A stretch of 64,000 bases of DNA. Origin: Pseudomonas panipatensis (GTDB lineage Bacteria; Pseudomonadota; Gammaproteobacteria; Pseudomonadales; Pseudomonadaceae). The position numbers were made by a program, and so were the translations under genes. Below, one piece after another: positions 36,935 through 46,859 of the stretch (its first letter is position 1; every line of letters starts with the position of its first letter). The notes under the pieces were generated by a model, which did no database searches, was not told the origin of the DNA, and worked only from the letters and a program-made list of their open reading frames with translations. The stretch lies in contig NZ_FNDS01000006.1 in the NCBI RefSeq assembly GCF_900099785.1, forward strand, positions 355,945 through 419,944, read 5' to 3'.

Positions 36935-38110
36935 TCAGCCGTGGCCGGCGCGGACCCCTGCGCCGCTCGGCGCGCCGAGTCGCCGCTGGCAGCTCAGCGC
37001 CGCCAGCAGCAGCGCCGCGCCGGCGACGAGCAGGGCCGGGGCGAAGCCGGCGCTGCGTTGCAGCAACAGGCCGCAGAGCAGCGGGCCGGCGATCTGGCCG
37101 ATGCCATAGGCCGCGGTCATGGCCGCCAGCATGTTGAAGCGCACCTGGGCCGCCACCTGGCGCGCCGCCGGCATGGCGATGGTCACGCTGCCCATGAAGG
37201 TGCCGCCGACCAGTACGGCGCTGCCGAGGCCGGCCAGGGGGCCGCTGGCCAGCGCCGGCAGGACCACGCCGAGGGCTTGCAGCGCCAGGTTCGCCGCCAG
37301 CGCGCGGCGCGTGCCCAGGCGCCGTTGCAGGCGCTGCCAGAGGAAGCACGAGGGCGCCGCGCCGAGGCCGAACAGCGCCCATGCCTGCAGCGGGTCGAGC
37401 GTGCCGAGGGCGTCGCGCAGCAGCAGCGGCAGGTAGGTGGCGGTGACGATGTAGCCGAAGCCGGCGAGGGCGTAGATCAGCAGCAGGCGGCTCGGCCCCA
37501 GCGCGCTCGGGGCCGGCGCCGAGGCGCTGCTGTGGCGGTCCGCGCTCGCCTGCGCCGGCGCGGCCTTCAGCGCCGGCCAGGCCAGGGCCGTGAGCAGGGC
37601 GCCGACGCCGGCCAGCAGCAGCCAGTTGGCGGCGCTGCCGAGCGCGGCCCGTTGCCCGGCGGCGATCAGTTCGGCGGACAGCAGGATGCCGGCGCCGACC
37701 CCGGAAAACAGCAAGGATGCGCCTTGGGGCTGCGCCTGTGCCTGTAACAACCAGAGCGAGGCGCCGACCATCGCCAGCGCGCTGCACAGCCCGGCGCCGA
37801 AGCGCACCGCGATGGCCAGCCAGGCCGGCGCCGGCAGCGCCATGGCGGCCAGGCCGAGTAGCGTGCCGAGCAGCGCCAGGCGGCACAGGTGCGCGGCCTG
37901 GTGCGCTTGGGCGCGGGCGAGGAGCAGGGCGCCGAGCAGGTAGCCGGCGTAGTTGGCCGAGGCGGCGAGCGCGCCGCTGCTCAGGTCGAGCAGGCCGTCG
38001 CCGAGCATCTGCGGATAGAGCCCGGTGAAGGCGAAGCGGCCGAAGCCCATGCCGAGCGCCAGCACCAGCGCGGCGCAGAGTCCCGCGCGGAGCGCCGTCG
38101 CGGTACTCAC
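36935..38110 (-). CDS. YbfB/YjiJ-family MFS transporter
   Basis: Inner-membrane protein of 391 aa with about 12 hydrophobic segments. The opening [17 protein letters not shown] and [13 protein letters not shown] is characteristic of the YbfB/YjiJ MFS group (PF06779). The start is GTG 38110, overlapping the LysR stop by 4 nt (GTGA), so it is translated with the regulator. The substrate is unknown; these proteins are often small-molecule exporters. It forms an operon with the LysR gene, divergent from nitronate monooxygenase. Confidence 0.8.
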   Translation of the reverse strand: MSTATALRAGLCAALVLALGMGFGRFAFTGLYPQMLGDGLLDLSSGALAASANYAGYLLGALLLARAQAHQAAHLCRLALLGTLLGLAAMALPAPAWLAIAVRFGAGLCSALAMVGASLWLLQAQAQPQGASLLFSGVGAGILLSAELIAAGQRAALGSAANWLLLAGVGALLTALAWPALKAAPAQASADRHSSASAPAPSALGPSRLLLIYALAGFGYIVTATYLPLLLRDALGTLDPLQAWALFGLGAAPSCFLWQRLQRRLGTRRALAANLALQALGVVLPALASGPLAGLGSAVLVGGTFMGSVTIAMPAARQVAAQVRFNMLAAMTAAYGIGQIAGPLLCGLLLQRSAGFAPALLVAGAALLLAALSCQRRLGAPSGAGVRAGHG

Positions 38111-38985
38111 GCCGACGCCCCGAGGGCCTCGCGGAAGCGCGCGAAGGCGGCAGTGGCATAGCCTTCGCGCCAGACCAGCAGGGTGTCCACGCTGAGCAGC
38201 GGCAGCAGGCGCACGGCGGGAGCATCGCGCTGCAGGTCGAGCAGCGAACGCGGCAGCAGGCCGACGCAGGCGCCGGCGCTGACGCAGGCGAGGATGGCGT
38301 GGTAGGAGCCGACTTCCTGCACCTGCACCGGTGGCCCGGCGCTGTTCAGCCAGTCCTCGGCCAGTTGCCGGTAGGTGCAGCCACGGGCGAAGCCAGCCAG
38401 GGTGCGCACCTGTACGTCGTCCGCCGTGCTTACCGCCGGGTGGTCCTCGGGCAGCGCCAGCAGCAGTTCCTCACGGAACACTGGCAGGCCTTGCAGGCCG
38501 CGCTCCAGCGCCATGTCGACGGCGGGTTCGACGCGCAGCGCTTCGGGGTGGGCGATCAGCGCGCAGTCCAGGCGGCGCGACAGCACGCCATCGAGCAACG
38601 CCTGGCTGGTGCCGGTGGTGACTTCAAGGCGCACTTGCGGGCAGGCCCGGTGGAAGGCCGCCAGCGGTGCCGGCAAGCGGCTGGCGGCGGTGCTTTCCAT
38701 GCTACCCAGGCGCAGGCTGCCGCTGGCCGTCTGCGGGTGCAGTGCTTGCCGCGCCTCGGCGGCCAGGGCCAACAACTGGCTGGCATAGGCGAGGAACTCG
38801 CGGCCCGGGTCGGTCAGCGTCATGCGCTTGCCGTCGCGCAGAAACAGCGCCACGCCAAGGTCGTCTTCCAGTTGCTTGATGCGCGTGGTGACGTTCGACT
38901 GCACCCGGTGCAGGCGTGCGGCGGCGCGGGTGACGCTCTGTTCCTCGGCGACGCAGCGGAAGATTTCCAGGCTGGAAAGGTCCAT
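38107..38985 (-). CDS. LysR-family regulator, NmoR-like
   Basis: LysR-type regulator of 292 aa: N-terminal winged helix ([39 protein letters not shown]) and a two-lobed effector-binding domain. It is divergent from a nitronate monooxygenase gene with 84 nt between starts, the same arrangement as nmoR-nmoA in P. aeruginosa. It is therefore the likely repressor or regulator of that gene, with nitronate as possible signal. An inverted repeat in the shared promoter region is the candidate operator. The ribosome site is weak. Confidence 0.85.
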   Translation of the reverse strand: MDLSSLEIFRCVAEEQSVTRAAARLHRVQSNVTTRIKQLEDDLGVALFLRDGKRMTLTDPGREFLAYASQLLALAAEARQALHPQTASGSLRLGSMESTAASRLPAPLAAFHRACPQVRLEVTTGTSQALLDGVLSRRLDCALIAHPEALRVEPAVDMALERGLQGLPVFREELLLALPEDHPAVSTADDVQVRTLAGFARGCTYRQLAEDWLNSAGPPVQVQEVGSYHAILACVSAGACVGLLPRSLLDLQRDAPAVRLLPLLSVDTLLVWREGYATAAFARFREALGASA

Positions 38986-38999
38986 TTGTATCTCTGGTG

Positions 39000-39025
39000 G
39001 AGAATGACTTGCAGAAAATATTCTC
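39000..39025. promoter_or_regulatory. Candidate LysR operator in the nmoR-nmoA interval
   Basis: Inverted repeat GAGAAT-N14-ATTCTC, with a nested near-palindrome AGAAAATATTCT (39013-39024). It sits midway between two divergent starts (38985 and 39070) in a locally AT-rich stretch. This fits a LysR binding site controlling both genes. Confidence 0.55.
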
Positions 39026-39069
39026 TTTGTGAGATTTTTCGTCAACCTTTCCACGGCGAGATCGCGAAC

Positions 39070-40119
39070 ATGTCTTTCATCGAACGGCTCGGTATCCAGC
39101 ATCCGATCATCCAGGCGCCGATGGTCGGCGTCTCCACGCCGGCGCTCGCCGCCGCCGTGTCCAATGCCGGCGCCCTCGGCTCCCTGGGGCTGGGCGCCTG
39201 CGATCCGGCGCAGGCCGAGGCGCTGATCGAACAGACCCGCGCGCTGACCGCGCGGCCGTTCAACCTCAACCTGTTCTGCCACCGCCCGGCGCCCGGCGAC
39301 CCGCTCCGCGAGGCGCGCTGGCTGGAGTATCTGCGGCCGCTGTTCGCCGAACTCGGCGCCGAGCCGCCGCAAGCCCTGCGCGAGATCTACCGCAGCTTCC
39401 TCGCTGATCCGCAGATGCTCGAACTGCTGCTGGACGCGCGCCCGGCGGTGGTCAGCTTCCACTTCGGCCTGCCCGAGCAGGACTGGATCGACCGCCTCAA
39501 GGCCGCCGGCATCACCCTCTTGGCCTGCGCCACCCAGCTCGACGAGGCCCGCCGGATCGAGGCCGCCGGGATCGACGCGGTGGTCGCCCAGGGTTATGAG
39601 GCGGGCGGCCATCGCGGCCTGTTCGAGCCCAGCCACGACGCCTGCATCGGCACCCTGGCGTTGGTGCGCAATCTGCGCAAGGCGTTGCGCCTGCCGGTGA
39701 TCGCCGCCGGCGGCATCATGGACGGCGCGGGCATTCGCGCGGCGCTGGCGCTGGGCGCCGAGGCGGTGCAGATGGGCACCGCTTTCATCGCTTGCCCGGA
39801 GTCGTCGGCGAATGCCGCCTACCGCGCGGCGCTGCGCACGCCGCGGGCCTGGCGGACCGAGGTCAGCGCGGCCATCTCGGGACGCCCGGCGCGTGGCTTG
39901 CCGAACCGCCTGTTCAGCGACATCGGCGGCGCCGGCGCGCCGGCCCTGCCGGATTACCCGCAGACCTACGACGCCAGCAAAGCCCTGCTGGCTGCCGCGC
40001 AAGCCCGTGGCAACGAGGATTTCGCCGTGCAATGGGCCGGGCAGGGCGCGCCGCAGGCCCGTGAATTGCCGGCGGCGCAACTGGTGGCGGCATTGGCCGA
40101 GGAGATGCGCGCCGGCTAG
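39070..40119 (+). CDS. nmoA: Nitronate monooxygenase
   Basis: FMN-dependent TIM-barrel enzyme of 349 aa that oxidises alkyl nitronates such as propionate-3-nitronate. The family opening [20 protein letters not shown], the VSFHFGLP histidine (probable catalytic residue), [11 protein letters not shown] and [11 protein letters not shown] for flavin phosphate binding are all visible. The overall sequence closely follows P. aeruginosa NmoA as I recall it, including NLFCHRP and [21 protein letters not shown] 39070 lies after a weak site. Divergent from the LysR gene that likely controls it. Confidence 0.9.
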   Translation: MSFIERLGIQHPIIQAPMVGVSTPALAAAVSNAGALGSLGLGACDPAQAEALIEQTRALTARPFNLNLFCHRPAPGDPLREARWLEYLRPLFAELGAEPPQALREIYRSFLADPQMLELLLDARPAVVSFHFGLPEQDWIDRLKAAGITLLACATQLDEARRIEAAGIDAVVAQGYEAGGHRGLFEPSHDACIGTLALVRNLRKALRLPVIAAGGIMDGAGIRAALALGAEAVQMGTAFIACPESSANAAYRAALRTPRAWRTEVSAAISGRPARGLPNRLFSDIGGAGAPALPDYPQTYDASKALLAAAQARGNEDFAVQWAGQGAPQARELPAAQLVAALAEEMRAG

Positions 40120-40220
40120 GCAGCGGGCCGGGTCGCGGCATTCGGCCGGCGAATGGTCGTCCCGGCGCCGCACGGCCTCTGCTAGCTTCTGGCGTCGCCT
40201 ACAACCAGGGAAGTCGGCCC

Positions 40221-41180
40221 ATGCTCACCATCGAACAGCGCCTGTTGGCGGTCAACGGCATCCGTCTCAACGTCTGGCTGGCCGGCCCCGAGGAGGGGCG
40301 GCCGCTGTGGCTGCTGCATGGTTTCCCGGAGTGCTGGCACTCCTGGCGCGGGCAGATTCCGGCGCTGGTCGCCGCGGGCTACCGGGTGTGCGTCCCGGAG
40401 ATGCGCGGCTATGGCGCCAGCGACGCGCCGGTGGCGGTGGAGGCCTACGACTTGCCGAGCCTGTGCGGCGATATCCGCGCCGCCATGGATGCCCTGGGGC
40501 AGGCGCGCGCCGCGGTGATCGGGCACGACTGGGGCGCGTTCGTCGCCTGGCACCTGGCGCTGTGGGAGCCACAGCGGGTCGAGGCGCTGGTGACGCTCTC
40601 GGTGCCCTTCGCCGGGCGGCCGCGGCGGCCGGCCACCGAGATCATGCGCGAGCTGCATGGCGGGCGCTTCAACTACATCCTCTACTTCCAGCAGCCCGGC
40701 GTCGCCGAGGCCGAGCTGGACGCCGACCTGTCGCGCAGCCTGCGGCTGTTCTTCCGTGATCCCGGCGACAGCGATCCGTTCCTCCAGGACAAGCCGGCGG
40801 ATGCACGCCTGTTCGACGACCTGCCGAGCCCCGCGCGCTTGCCGGCCTGGTGCAGCGAGGCGGACTTCGCCATCTACCTGCGCACGTTCGCCGGGCGCGG
40901 CTTCCGAGGCGCGCTGAACTGGTACCGCAACTTCGAGCGCAACTGGCAGCGCAGCGAGTCGCTGGCCGGGCTCAAGGTGCAACAGCCAACCCTGTTCGCG
41001 ATCGGCGACCGTGACCCGGTGGGGCGGCTGGAAGCCTATACCCTCTCGCGCATGGCGGACTGGGTGCCGCGCCTGGAACAGCACCGGCTGGCCGCTTGCG
41101 GGCACTGGATCCAGAACGAAAAAACCGCCGAGGTGAATGCCTTGCTGGTGGATTTCCTCGCCCGCCATTACCCCGCCTGA
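40221..41180 (+). CDS. Epoxide hydrolase-like alpha/beta hydrolase
   Basis: Protein of 319 aa with the epoxide-hydrolase/haloalkane-dehalogenase fold. The oxyanion motif is HGFPE, the nucleophile is aspartate in [10 protein letters not shown], lid tyrosines appear in [10 protein letters not shown] and [10 protein letters not shown], and the base is His in CGHWIQNE. The HGFPE motif and paired lid tyrosines favour epoxide hydrolase over dehalogenase. It stands alone, 101 nt after the nitronate monooxygenase gene. Substrate unknown. Confidence 0.85.
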   Translation: MLTIEQRLLAVNGIRLNVWLAGPEEGRPLWLLHGFPECWHSWRGQIPALVAAGYRVCVPEMRGYGASDAPVAVEAYDLPSLCGDIRAAMDALGQARAAVIGHDWGAFVAWHLALWEPQRVEALVTLSVPFAGRPRRPATEIMRELHGGRFNYILYFQQPGVAEAELDADLSRSLRLFFRDPGDSDPFLQDKPADARLFDDLPSPARLPAWCSEADFAIYLRTFAGRGFRGALNWYRNFERNWQRSESLAGLKVQQPTLFAIGDRDPVGRLEAYTLSRMADWVPRLEQHRLAACGHWIQNEKTAEVNALLVDFLARHYPA

Positions 41181-41650
41181 AACGCCGCGCGCGCTGCTGC
41201 AATGGCGCGCGTCAGCCGCTGTCGGCGCTGCCTCCCGATTCGCCGGATACTTCAGAAAAACCTGAAGTAATTATTTGCGCGGGGCTATTTTTCCCACTCC
41301 GGCAAGCTGCGACAACTGCACCCGACGCCAGGCCACCGGCCCCGGCGTCCGCGGAACGTCGCCATTCCAGAAGCCTCGTCCGCGGTGCTTTTCCTTACTG
41401 CCCAAGCACGCCCGGCATCGCGCCAGGCGCAGAACAAGAATGACGGGCGCAGGCCCGTCCAGATTGCTGGTCTGTCAGAGGAACTCAACCGTGTCCATCC
41501 TTGCGCGTCTTTCCGCCATTCCTTCGCAGTCCGCCGCCAGATCCACGCGCGGCAGCCACACCCCCGATCGCCTTTCGTTGCACGCCTGAGCGCCGCGCCG
41601 TGCCTCCCGCCGTGCCTGTCGGTGCGGCTCATCCTGCCCGGAGTCCGTGC
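41181..41650. other. 470-bp intergenic region with an inverted repeat
   Basis: No convincing gene. ACTTCAG-AAAAAC-CTGAAGT (41249-41268) is a perfect 7-bp inverted repeat followed by an AT-rich AATTATTTGCG. It is a candidate operator and promoter for the operon starting at 41651, although 380 nt upstream. The rest is GC-rich, and the small frames in it lack ribosome sites or family likeness. A frame leading into the first gene from 41501 looks like non-coding extension. Confidence 0.4.
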
Positions 41651-42493
41651 ATGCAACTGGAAATCTTCCGCACCCTGTGGGGCTACCCCAATGGCTGGCC
41701 GCAGGCCATCGCCGAGCTGCGCGCCGCCGGCTTCGACGGCCTGGAAGCGCGTCTGCCGCTCGATCCGGCGTTGCGCGCCGACTACGCGCGGCTGCTGGCC
41801 GCGGAGCGCGTGCCCTACATCTGCACCCTGTTCACCGCCTACGACGTGTTGCCCGAGCAGTCGGCCAGCCCGCAACTGCACCTCGACGACCTGCAGCGCA
41901 AGCTCGGCTGGGCCGCCGAACTGGCGCCGCGCTTCGTCAACGTGCTTGGCGGCAACGACCGCTGGCCCCTGGCGGCGCAGGTCGAGTTCTTCGGCCGCGC
42001 CCTCGAACTGAGCCGCGAGCAAGGCCTGTTCTGCAGTTTCGAAAGCCACCGTGCGCGCTCGCTGTTCAATCCCTGGGTGACCCTGGAGCTGATCCGGCAA
42101 CTGCCGGACCTGCGCTTCACCAGCGACATCAGTCACTGGGTGGTGGTCTGCGAGCGCCTGCTGAACGACCCGGCGGACGATCTGACGCCCTTCGTCGAGC
42201 GCGTGCACCACATTCAGGCACGCGTCGGCTACGACCAGGGCCCGCAGGTGCCGCACCCGGCGGCGCCGGAATACGCCGCGGCACTGGCCTTCCACCAGGC
42301 GCACTGGCGCGCGGTGTGGCGTTCGCAGCGCGCGCGCGGCTATGCGGTCAGCACCCTGACCCCGGAGTTCGGGGCGGACGGATATTTGCATCACCTGCCT
42401 TTCACCAACGCCCCCATCGCCGATCTGTGGGAGCTGAACCGCTGGATGGCCCAGGCACAGCGCCAGGATTTCCGGCGCTTCCTCGAATCCTGA
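41651..42493 (+). CDS. Sugar-phosphate isomerase/epimerase-like TIM barrel
   Basis: Protein of 280 aa of the xylose-isomerase-like TIM-barrel superfamily. Supporting segments: [20 protein letters not shown] at the N terminus, [24 protein letters not shown] and [16 protein letters not shown], with acidic and histidine residues suited to metal binding, and [19 protein letters not shown]. The chemistry is not defined by sequence alone; members isomerise sugars or act on hydroxypyruvate, inosose and similar compounds. Followed by a 2-oxoglutarate oxygenase gene and an ABC transporter in one direction, so it probably acts on the imported compound. Confidence 0.75.
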   Translation: MQLEIFRTLWGYPNGWPQAIAELRAAGFDGLEARLPLDPALRADYARLLAAERVPYICTLFTAYDVLPEQSASPQLHLDDLQRKLGWAAELAPRFVNVLGGNDRWPLAAQVEFFGRALELSREQGLFCSFESHRARSLFNPWVTLELIRQLPDLRFTSDISHWVVVCERLLNDPADDLTPFVERVHHIQARVGYDQGPQVPHPAAPEYAAALAFHQAHWRAVWRSQRARGYAVSTLTPEFGADGYLHHLPFTNAPIADLWELNRWMAQAQRQDFRRFLES

Positions 42494-42518
42494 AGACCCC
42501 CTCTCGGAGCAATCGACC

Positions 42519-43562
42519 ATGCAGGAGCATGCAAGCAAGGCCTTCACCTCGATCCCCGTCGTCGATATCGCCGGGCTGTTCAGCGCGCGCCTGGAGGACC
42601 GTCAGGCGGTGGCCGCGGCGCTGGGCAAGGCGGCCGCCGAGGTGGGCTTCCTCTACATTCGCAACCACGGCATCGAGCCGGCGCTGATCGAGGGCTTGCA
42701 GCGCGCCGCGCGCGACTACTTCGCGCAGCCGCTGGAGGCCAAGATGCGCCACTACATCGGCGCCTCGGAAAGCCACAAGGGTTTCGTCCCGGAAGGCGAG
42801 GAGGTTTATGCCAAGGGCAAGCCGGACCACAAGGAAGCCTTCGACGTCGGCTTCGAAGTGCCCGCCGACGATCCTCTGGTGCTGGCCGGCACGCCGCTGC
42901 TGGGGCCGAACCGCTGGCCGTCGCTGCCCGGCTTCGAGAGCAGCGTGCGCGCCTACTACCAGGCGGTGTTCGCCCTTGGCCGCCGGCTGTTCGGCGGCTT
43001 CGCCCTGGCCCTGGGCCTGGAGGAGGACTACTTCGATCCGCTGGTCAGCCGGCCGCCGTCGAAGCTGCGCCTGATCCATTACCCGTTCGATGGCGCCGCC
43101 CAGGACGCCCCCGGCATCGGCGCGCACACCGACTACGAGTGCTTCACCATCCTGCATGCCACCGAGCCGGGCCTGGAGGTGCTCAACGAGGACGGCGAGT
43201 GGATCGACGCGCCGCCGGTGCCGGGCGCCTTCGTGGTGAACATCGGCGACATGCTCGAAGTCATGACCGCCGGCGCCTTCGTCGCCACCGCGCACCGTGT
43301 GCGCACGGTGCGCGAGGAGCGCTATTCCTTTCCGCTGTTCTACGCCTGCGACTACCACACGCAGATCCGCCCGCTGCCGCAGTTCGACAACGGCAGCCGC
43401 GAGTACGAAACCATCGCGATCGGCGAACACATGTGGAGCCAGGCGCTGCAGACCTACAGCTACCTGCGGCGCAAGGTCGAGGCGGGCGAGTTGAGCCTGC
43501 CGGAGCGGGCGCGCAAGCCGTCCAGCTTCGGCCACCTGAAAAAACAGACGCAGCCGACCTGA
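42519..43562 (+). CDS. 2-oxoglutarate/Fe(II) oxygenase, isopenicillin-N-synthase-like
   Basis: Non-heme iron dioxygenase of 347 aa. The iron triad HxD...H is intact: His203, Asp205 ([13 protein letters not shown]) and His259 (ATAHRVRT). The 2-oxoglutarate-binding RxS is Arg268/Ser270 (ERYSFPLFY). The N terminus [12 protein letters not shown] and YIRNHGI are family marks. GGAG lies upstream of the ATG. Its place between the TIM-barrel gene and the binding protein suggests hydroxylation or oxidative removal of a group from an amino-acid-like substrate. Specificity unknown. Confidence 0.87.
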   Translation: MQEHASKAFTSIPVVDIAGLFSARLEDRQAVAAALGKAAAEVGFLYIRNHGIEPALIEGLQRAARDYFAQPLEAKMRHYIGASESHKGFVPEGEEVYAKGKPDHKEAFDVGFEVPADDPLVLAGTPLLGPNRWPSLPGFESSVRAYYQAVFALGRRLFGGFALALGLEEDYFDPLVSRPPSKLRLIHYPFDGAAQDAPGIGAHTDYECFTILHATEPGLEVLNEDGEWIDAPPVPGAFVVNIGDMLEVMTAGAFVATAHRVRTVREERYSFPLFYACDYHTQIRPLPQFDNGSREYETIAIGEHMWSQALQTYSYLRRKVEAGELSLPERARKPSSFGHLKKQTQPT

Positions 43563-43599
43563 GCCGCGCACTTCAAGACCCAGACCCTGGAGCATCGCT

Positions 43600-44406
43600 A
43601 TGTTGAAAACCACCCGCACCCTCCTGGCCAGCGCCGTGCTCGGTGCCACCCTGTTCGGCGCCATGCAGGGCGCCAGCGCCGCCGTGACCGCCGCGCCGGG
43701 GCAGATCAAGATCGGCATGGAAATCACCTACCCGCCGTTCGAGTCCTATGACGGCGACAAGGTGGTCGGCTCCGACCCGGAACTGGCCGAAGCCCTGGCC
43801 AAGCACCTGGAGGTCAAGGCCGACTTCGTCAACACCAAGTTCTCCGGGCTGATCCTCGGCCTCAACGCCGGGCATTTCGATGCGGTGATCTCCGGCATGT
43901 ACATCACTCCCGAGCGCACCGCCCAGGCCCTGGCGATTCCCTACGCACAGACCGGCGCGGCGATCATGGTCCCGGCCGACGGCACGCTGCGTCCGGAGAA
44001 ACCCGAAGACCTCTGCGGGCTGAAGGTCGGCCTGGAGCAGGGCACCACCTGGGTGAGCAAGTTCGCCGAGCTGTCGAAGAGCTACTGCGAGCCGAACGGC
44101 AAGGGCGCCATCAGCGTCAGCGAATACCCCTCGGCGCCGGAAGTGACCCAGGCGCTGCTGTCGAAGAACGTCCAGGCCCAGGTGGAGATTTCCGGCGCCG
44201 CGCGGATGATCGCCGAGCGTTCCAAGGGCCGCGTGGTGGTCAGCTCCAAGGAGCTGATCTACAAGCAGACCCTGGGCATGTACGTGAAGAAGGGCAACCA
44301 GGGCCTCTACGACGCGCTGAAAGTCGCCCTGCAGAAGACCAAGGACAGCGGCGAGTTCGCCGCCATCCTCAACAAGTACGCCCTGGAAGACGCCTCGGCC
44401 GAGTGA
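43600..44406 (+). CDS. ABC transporter periplasmic binding protein, polar amino acid type
   Basis: Protein of 268 aa with a signal peptide (about 1-27, ending GASA-A). It has the SBP_bac_3 fold: KIGMEITYPPFESYDGDKVVGSDPELAEALAKHL at the N terminus (two motif stretches), GMYITPERTAQALAIPYAQTG and KVGLEQGTTWVS. These mark binding proteins for polar amino acids, opines or related compounds. It precedes the fused permease-ATPase gene with a hairpin between, which could favour higher expression of the binding protein. Confidence 0.9.
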   Translation: MLKTTRTLLASAVLGATLFGAMQGASAAVTAAPGQIKIGMEITYPPFESYDGDKVVGSDPELAEALAKHLEVKADFVNTKFSGLILGLNAGHFDAVISGMYITPERTAQALAIPYAQTGAAIMVPADGTLRPEKPEDLCGLKVGLEQGTTWVSKFAELSKSYCEPNGKGAISVSEYPSAPEVTQALLSKNVQAQVEISGAARMIAERSKGRVVVSSKELIYKQTLGMYVKKGNQGLYDALKVALQKTKDSGEFAAILNKYALEDASAE

Positions 44407-44428
44407 TTCCGCGTTTCGCAATATGAGA

Positions 44429-44452
44429 GACGGGCCTCGACGGGGGCCCGTC
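44429..44452 (+). terminator. Intercistronic hairpin after the binding-protein gene
   Basis: Stem GACGGGCC / GGCCCGTC with an 8-nt loop, no U-tract, between the binding protein stop and the permease-ATPase start. Such stem-loops often protect the upstream message and lower downstream expression. Confidence 0.4.
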
Positions 44453-44465
44453 CACCGAGGTGCCC

Positions 44466-46022
44466 ATGCAGTTCGACTGGTCGTATTTCTTCTCGCTGTT
44501 CTCCCTGCCGGCCTTCTGGAAGGCCTGCGTCACCGTGATCGAGCTGAGCGCCCTGGCCTGGCTGATCGGCATGTTCCTGGGCTTCCTCCTGGCCTCGGCC
44601 AAGCTCTCCGAGCAGCCCTTGCTGCGCGTGCCGGCCGGGCTCTACATCTGGTTCTTCCGCAGCGTGCCGCTGCTGGTGCTGGTGGTCTTCGTCTACAACC
44701 TGCCGCAACTGTTCCCGGCCAGCGGCGCGCTGCTGTCCAATCCGTTCATTTCCGGGCTGCTGGCGCTGGTCTTGACCGAGGCCGCGTACATGGCGGAAAT
44801 CCATCGCGGCGGGCTGATCTCGGTGGCCAAGGGGCAAAAGGAAGCCGGCCGCGCGCTGGCCATCGGCGCGTTCGGCATCCAGCGCCTGATCGTCATCCCG
44901 CAGGCCTTCCGCATTTCCCTGCCGACCCTGATCAACGAGTACGTCACCGTGGTCAAGCTGACCTCGCTGGTCTCGGTGATCTCCCTCACCGAGCTGCTGA
45001 TGGTCGGCCAGCGCCTCTACGCGCAGAACTTCCTGGTCATGGAAACCCTCTCCGCGGTGGCCATCTACTACGTGCTCATCGTCACCCTGTTCGGCTGGCT
45101 GCTGCAGTACCTGGAGCACCGCCTGGACCTCAACGCGCGCAAGCCGGATACCCTGTCCGACGCCGCCTTGCAGACGCTGCGCCAGCGCCTGCCGGCGCTG
45201 CCCGTGCAGCAGCGGCAGATGGCCGGGGCGGGCGTGCCGCCGGCCCTGCACCTGCGCGACATCCGCAAGAGCTACGGCGCCCATCAGGTGCTCAAGGGCG
45301 TCTACCTGCAGGTCGGCTGTGGCGAGGTGGTGTCGATCATCGGCCCCTCGGGCTCCGGCAAGACCTCGCTGATCCGCACCATCAACGGCCTGGAGGGTAT
45401 CGACGGCGGCGAGATCGTGCTCTTCGGCGAGGGCTACATCGGCGCCGGCCGTGGCGATCCCGAGCGCCTGCGCCAGGGCGTGCGGCACATCGGCATGGTG
45501 TTCCAGAGCTTCAACCTGTTCCCGCACCGCACCATTCTCGACAACGTCGCCCTGGCCCCGCGCTTCCACGGCCAGGCCGAGCGCCCGGTCTGCGAAGAGC
45601 GCGCCCTGGCGCTGCTCGACAAGGTCGGTCTGCTCGCCCATGCGCACAAATACCCGCACCAGCTCTCCGGCGGCCAGCAACAGCGCGTCGCCATCGCCCG
45701 CGCGCTGGCCATGGCGCCGGCGATCATGCTCTTCGACGAACCGACCTCGGCGCTCGACCCGGAACTGGTCGGCGACGTGCTCAATGTCATCCGCGACCTG
45801 GCCAAGGAGGGCATGACCATGGTCATCGTCACCCATGAAATGGACTTCGCCCTGTCCATTTCCGATCGCGTGGTGTTCATGGAGCACGGCCAGGTGCAGG
45901 TCGACGCCAGCCCGGCGGCGATCCGCAACGGCGAGGCCGGCGAGCGCGTGCTGCGCTTCATCGGCCTGGACGCGCCAGCCGCCGCGGCGGCGCCGGAACG
46001 CGCGCGGCAGTCGGCGCGCTGA
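44466..46022 (+). CDS. Fused ABC permease-ATPase, amino-acid type
   Basis: One polypeptide of 518 aa combining an inner-membrane permease (about residues 1-225; HisM-like segments around 18-42, 55-80, 87-110, 180-215, with the EAA loop EAGRALAIGAFGIQRLIVIP) and a full ATPase (about 255-505). The ATPase has Walker A GPSGSGKTS, Q-loop MVFQSFNLFP, signature LSGGQQQRVAIARAL, Walker B IMLFDEPTSALD and the H-loop VTHEMDFA. The two domains are usually separate genes in this family. GAGG lies five bases before ATG 44466; a GTG at 44460 is also in frame. A homodimer with the binding protein would make a full importer. Confidence 0.9.
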   Translation: MQFDWSYFFSLFSLPAFWKACVTVIELSALAWLIGMFLGFLLASAKLSEQPLLRVPAGLYIWFFRSVPLLVLVVFVYNLPQLFPASGALLSNPFISGLLALVLTEAAYMAEIHRGGLISVAKGQKEAGRALAIGAFGIQRLIVIPQAFRISLPTLINEYVTVVKLTSLVSVISLTELLMVGQRLYAQNFLVMETLSAVAIYYVLIVTLFGWLLQYLEHRLDLNARKPDTLSDAALQTLRQRLPALPVQQRQMAGAGVPPALHLRDIRKSYGAHQVLKGVYLQVGCGEVVSIIGPSGSGKTSLIRTINGLEGIDGGEIVLFGEGYIGAGRGDPERLRQGVRHIGMVFQSFNLFPHRTILDNVALAPRFHGQAERPVCEERALALLDKVGLLAHAHKYPHQLSGGQQQRVAIARALAMAPAIMLFDEPTSALDPELVGDVLNVIRDLAKEGMTMVIVTHEMDFALSISDRVVFMEHGQVQVDASPAAIRNGEAGERVLRFIGLDAPAAAAAPERARQSAR

Positions 46023-46058
46023 CGTTCAGCTGGCGCGCGGCAGCCGACGGCGCCGGGC

Positions 46059-46859
46059 TCAGCCGCAGGGGCTGCCCAGCCCGGCGGCGGACAGCGCGGC
46101 GAGGTCGCGGTAGGAGATGCGCCGATGCTGGCCGAGGCCGCTGGCCAGCACTTCTACCAGCGACTCGCCGGGCGGCAGGTAGGCGTCGCCGAAGCCGCCA
46201 TCGGCCAGGCGGCTGGGGTGGGCGACTATCTCCACCGGACTGCCGGGGCGCAGGCCGTCGAGCAGGTCGCGCGGGGTGCAGACCTGCGCCACGCTGCAAC
46301 CGCTCAGGCGGCTCAGACGGCGGTTGAGCAGGTACTTGAACAGGCGTTTCGCCGGGCCGATGTTGCGCCCCAGGTTGCGCGCCAGGCGCACGGGCACGCC
46401 CTGTTCGGCGGCGAAGCGGGCGACCAGCGCGGCGATCGGCCAGAGGTTGTGCACGTGCTGGTGCGAGTCGATGTGGCTGGGGCGGATGCCCTGGGCCAGG
46501 CAAGCCTGCCACTGCGCCTGCAGTTCGCCGCGCAGCGCCGCCGCGGCGCTGGCGGACAGGCGCAGGACGTGGCGCGGCAGGCCGAGGTCGAGGCGCCCGT
46601 CGGCGTCGCAGAACGCCGGCTCGCGGCGCAGCGCCGGGCTCAGCGGTTCGCCGTAGGTGAGGTTGAAGTGCAGGCCGAGGCTGTCCTGCACGCCGTGCTC
46701 ATGGCCCAGGGCACAGGCTTCGGTGAAGGCCGGCATGTTCGCCATCAGGGTCGCGGAGCTGACGACGCCGGCGTCGAAGGCGGCGACGATGACCCGGTTC
46801 TCTTCGCGGGACAGGCCGAAATCGTCGGCGTTAACGATGGCCAGCAGGGGCTGCGTCAT
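46059..46859 (-). CDS. YdjC/ChbG-family deacetylase
   Basis: Protein of 266 aa of the YdjC/ChbG family, metal-dependent deacetylases of N-acetylated sugars. Metal-binding motifs: NADDFGLS at the N terminus, HFNLTYG, and DSHQHVHNLWP. It is the last gene of the exopolysaccharide cluster, overlapping the preceding gene by 4 nt (ATGA). It is likely to deacetylate a sugar residue or intermediate of the polymer. Convergent with the ABC gene on the left. Confidence 0.82.
   Translation of the reverse strand: MTQPLLAIVNADDFGLSREENRVIVAAFDAGVVSSATLMANMPAFTEACALGHEHGVQDSLGLHFNLTYGEPLSPALRREPAFCDADGRLDLGLPRHVLRLSASAAAALRGELQAQWQACLAQGIRPSHIDSHQHVHNLWPIAALVARFAAEQGVPVRLARNLGRNIGPAKRLFKYLLNRRLSRLSGCSVAQVCTPRDLLDGLRPGSPVEIVAHPSRLADGGFGDAYLPPGESLVEVLASGLGQHRRISYRDLAALSAAGLGSPCG

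Noticed and set aside
41275..41589. Possible 104-aa gene in the gap before the TIM-barrel gene
   Set aside because: No ribosome site, Arg/Pro-rich composition and no family likeness; treated as non-coding.
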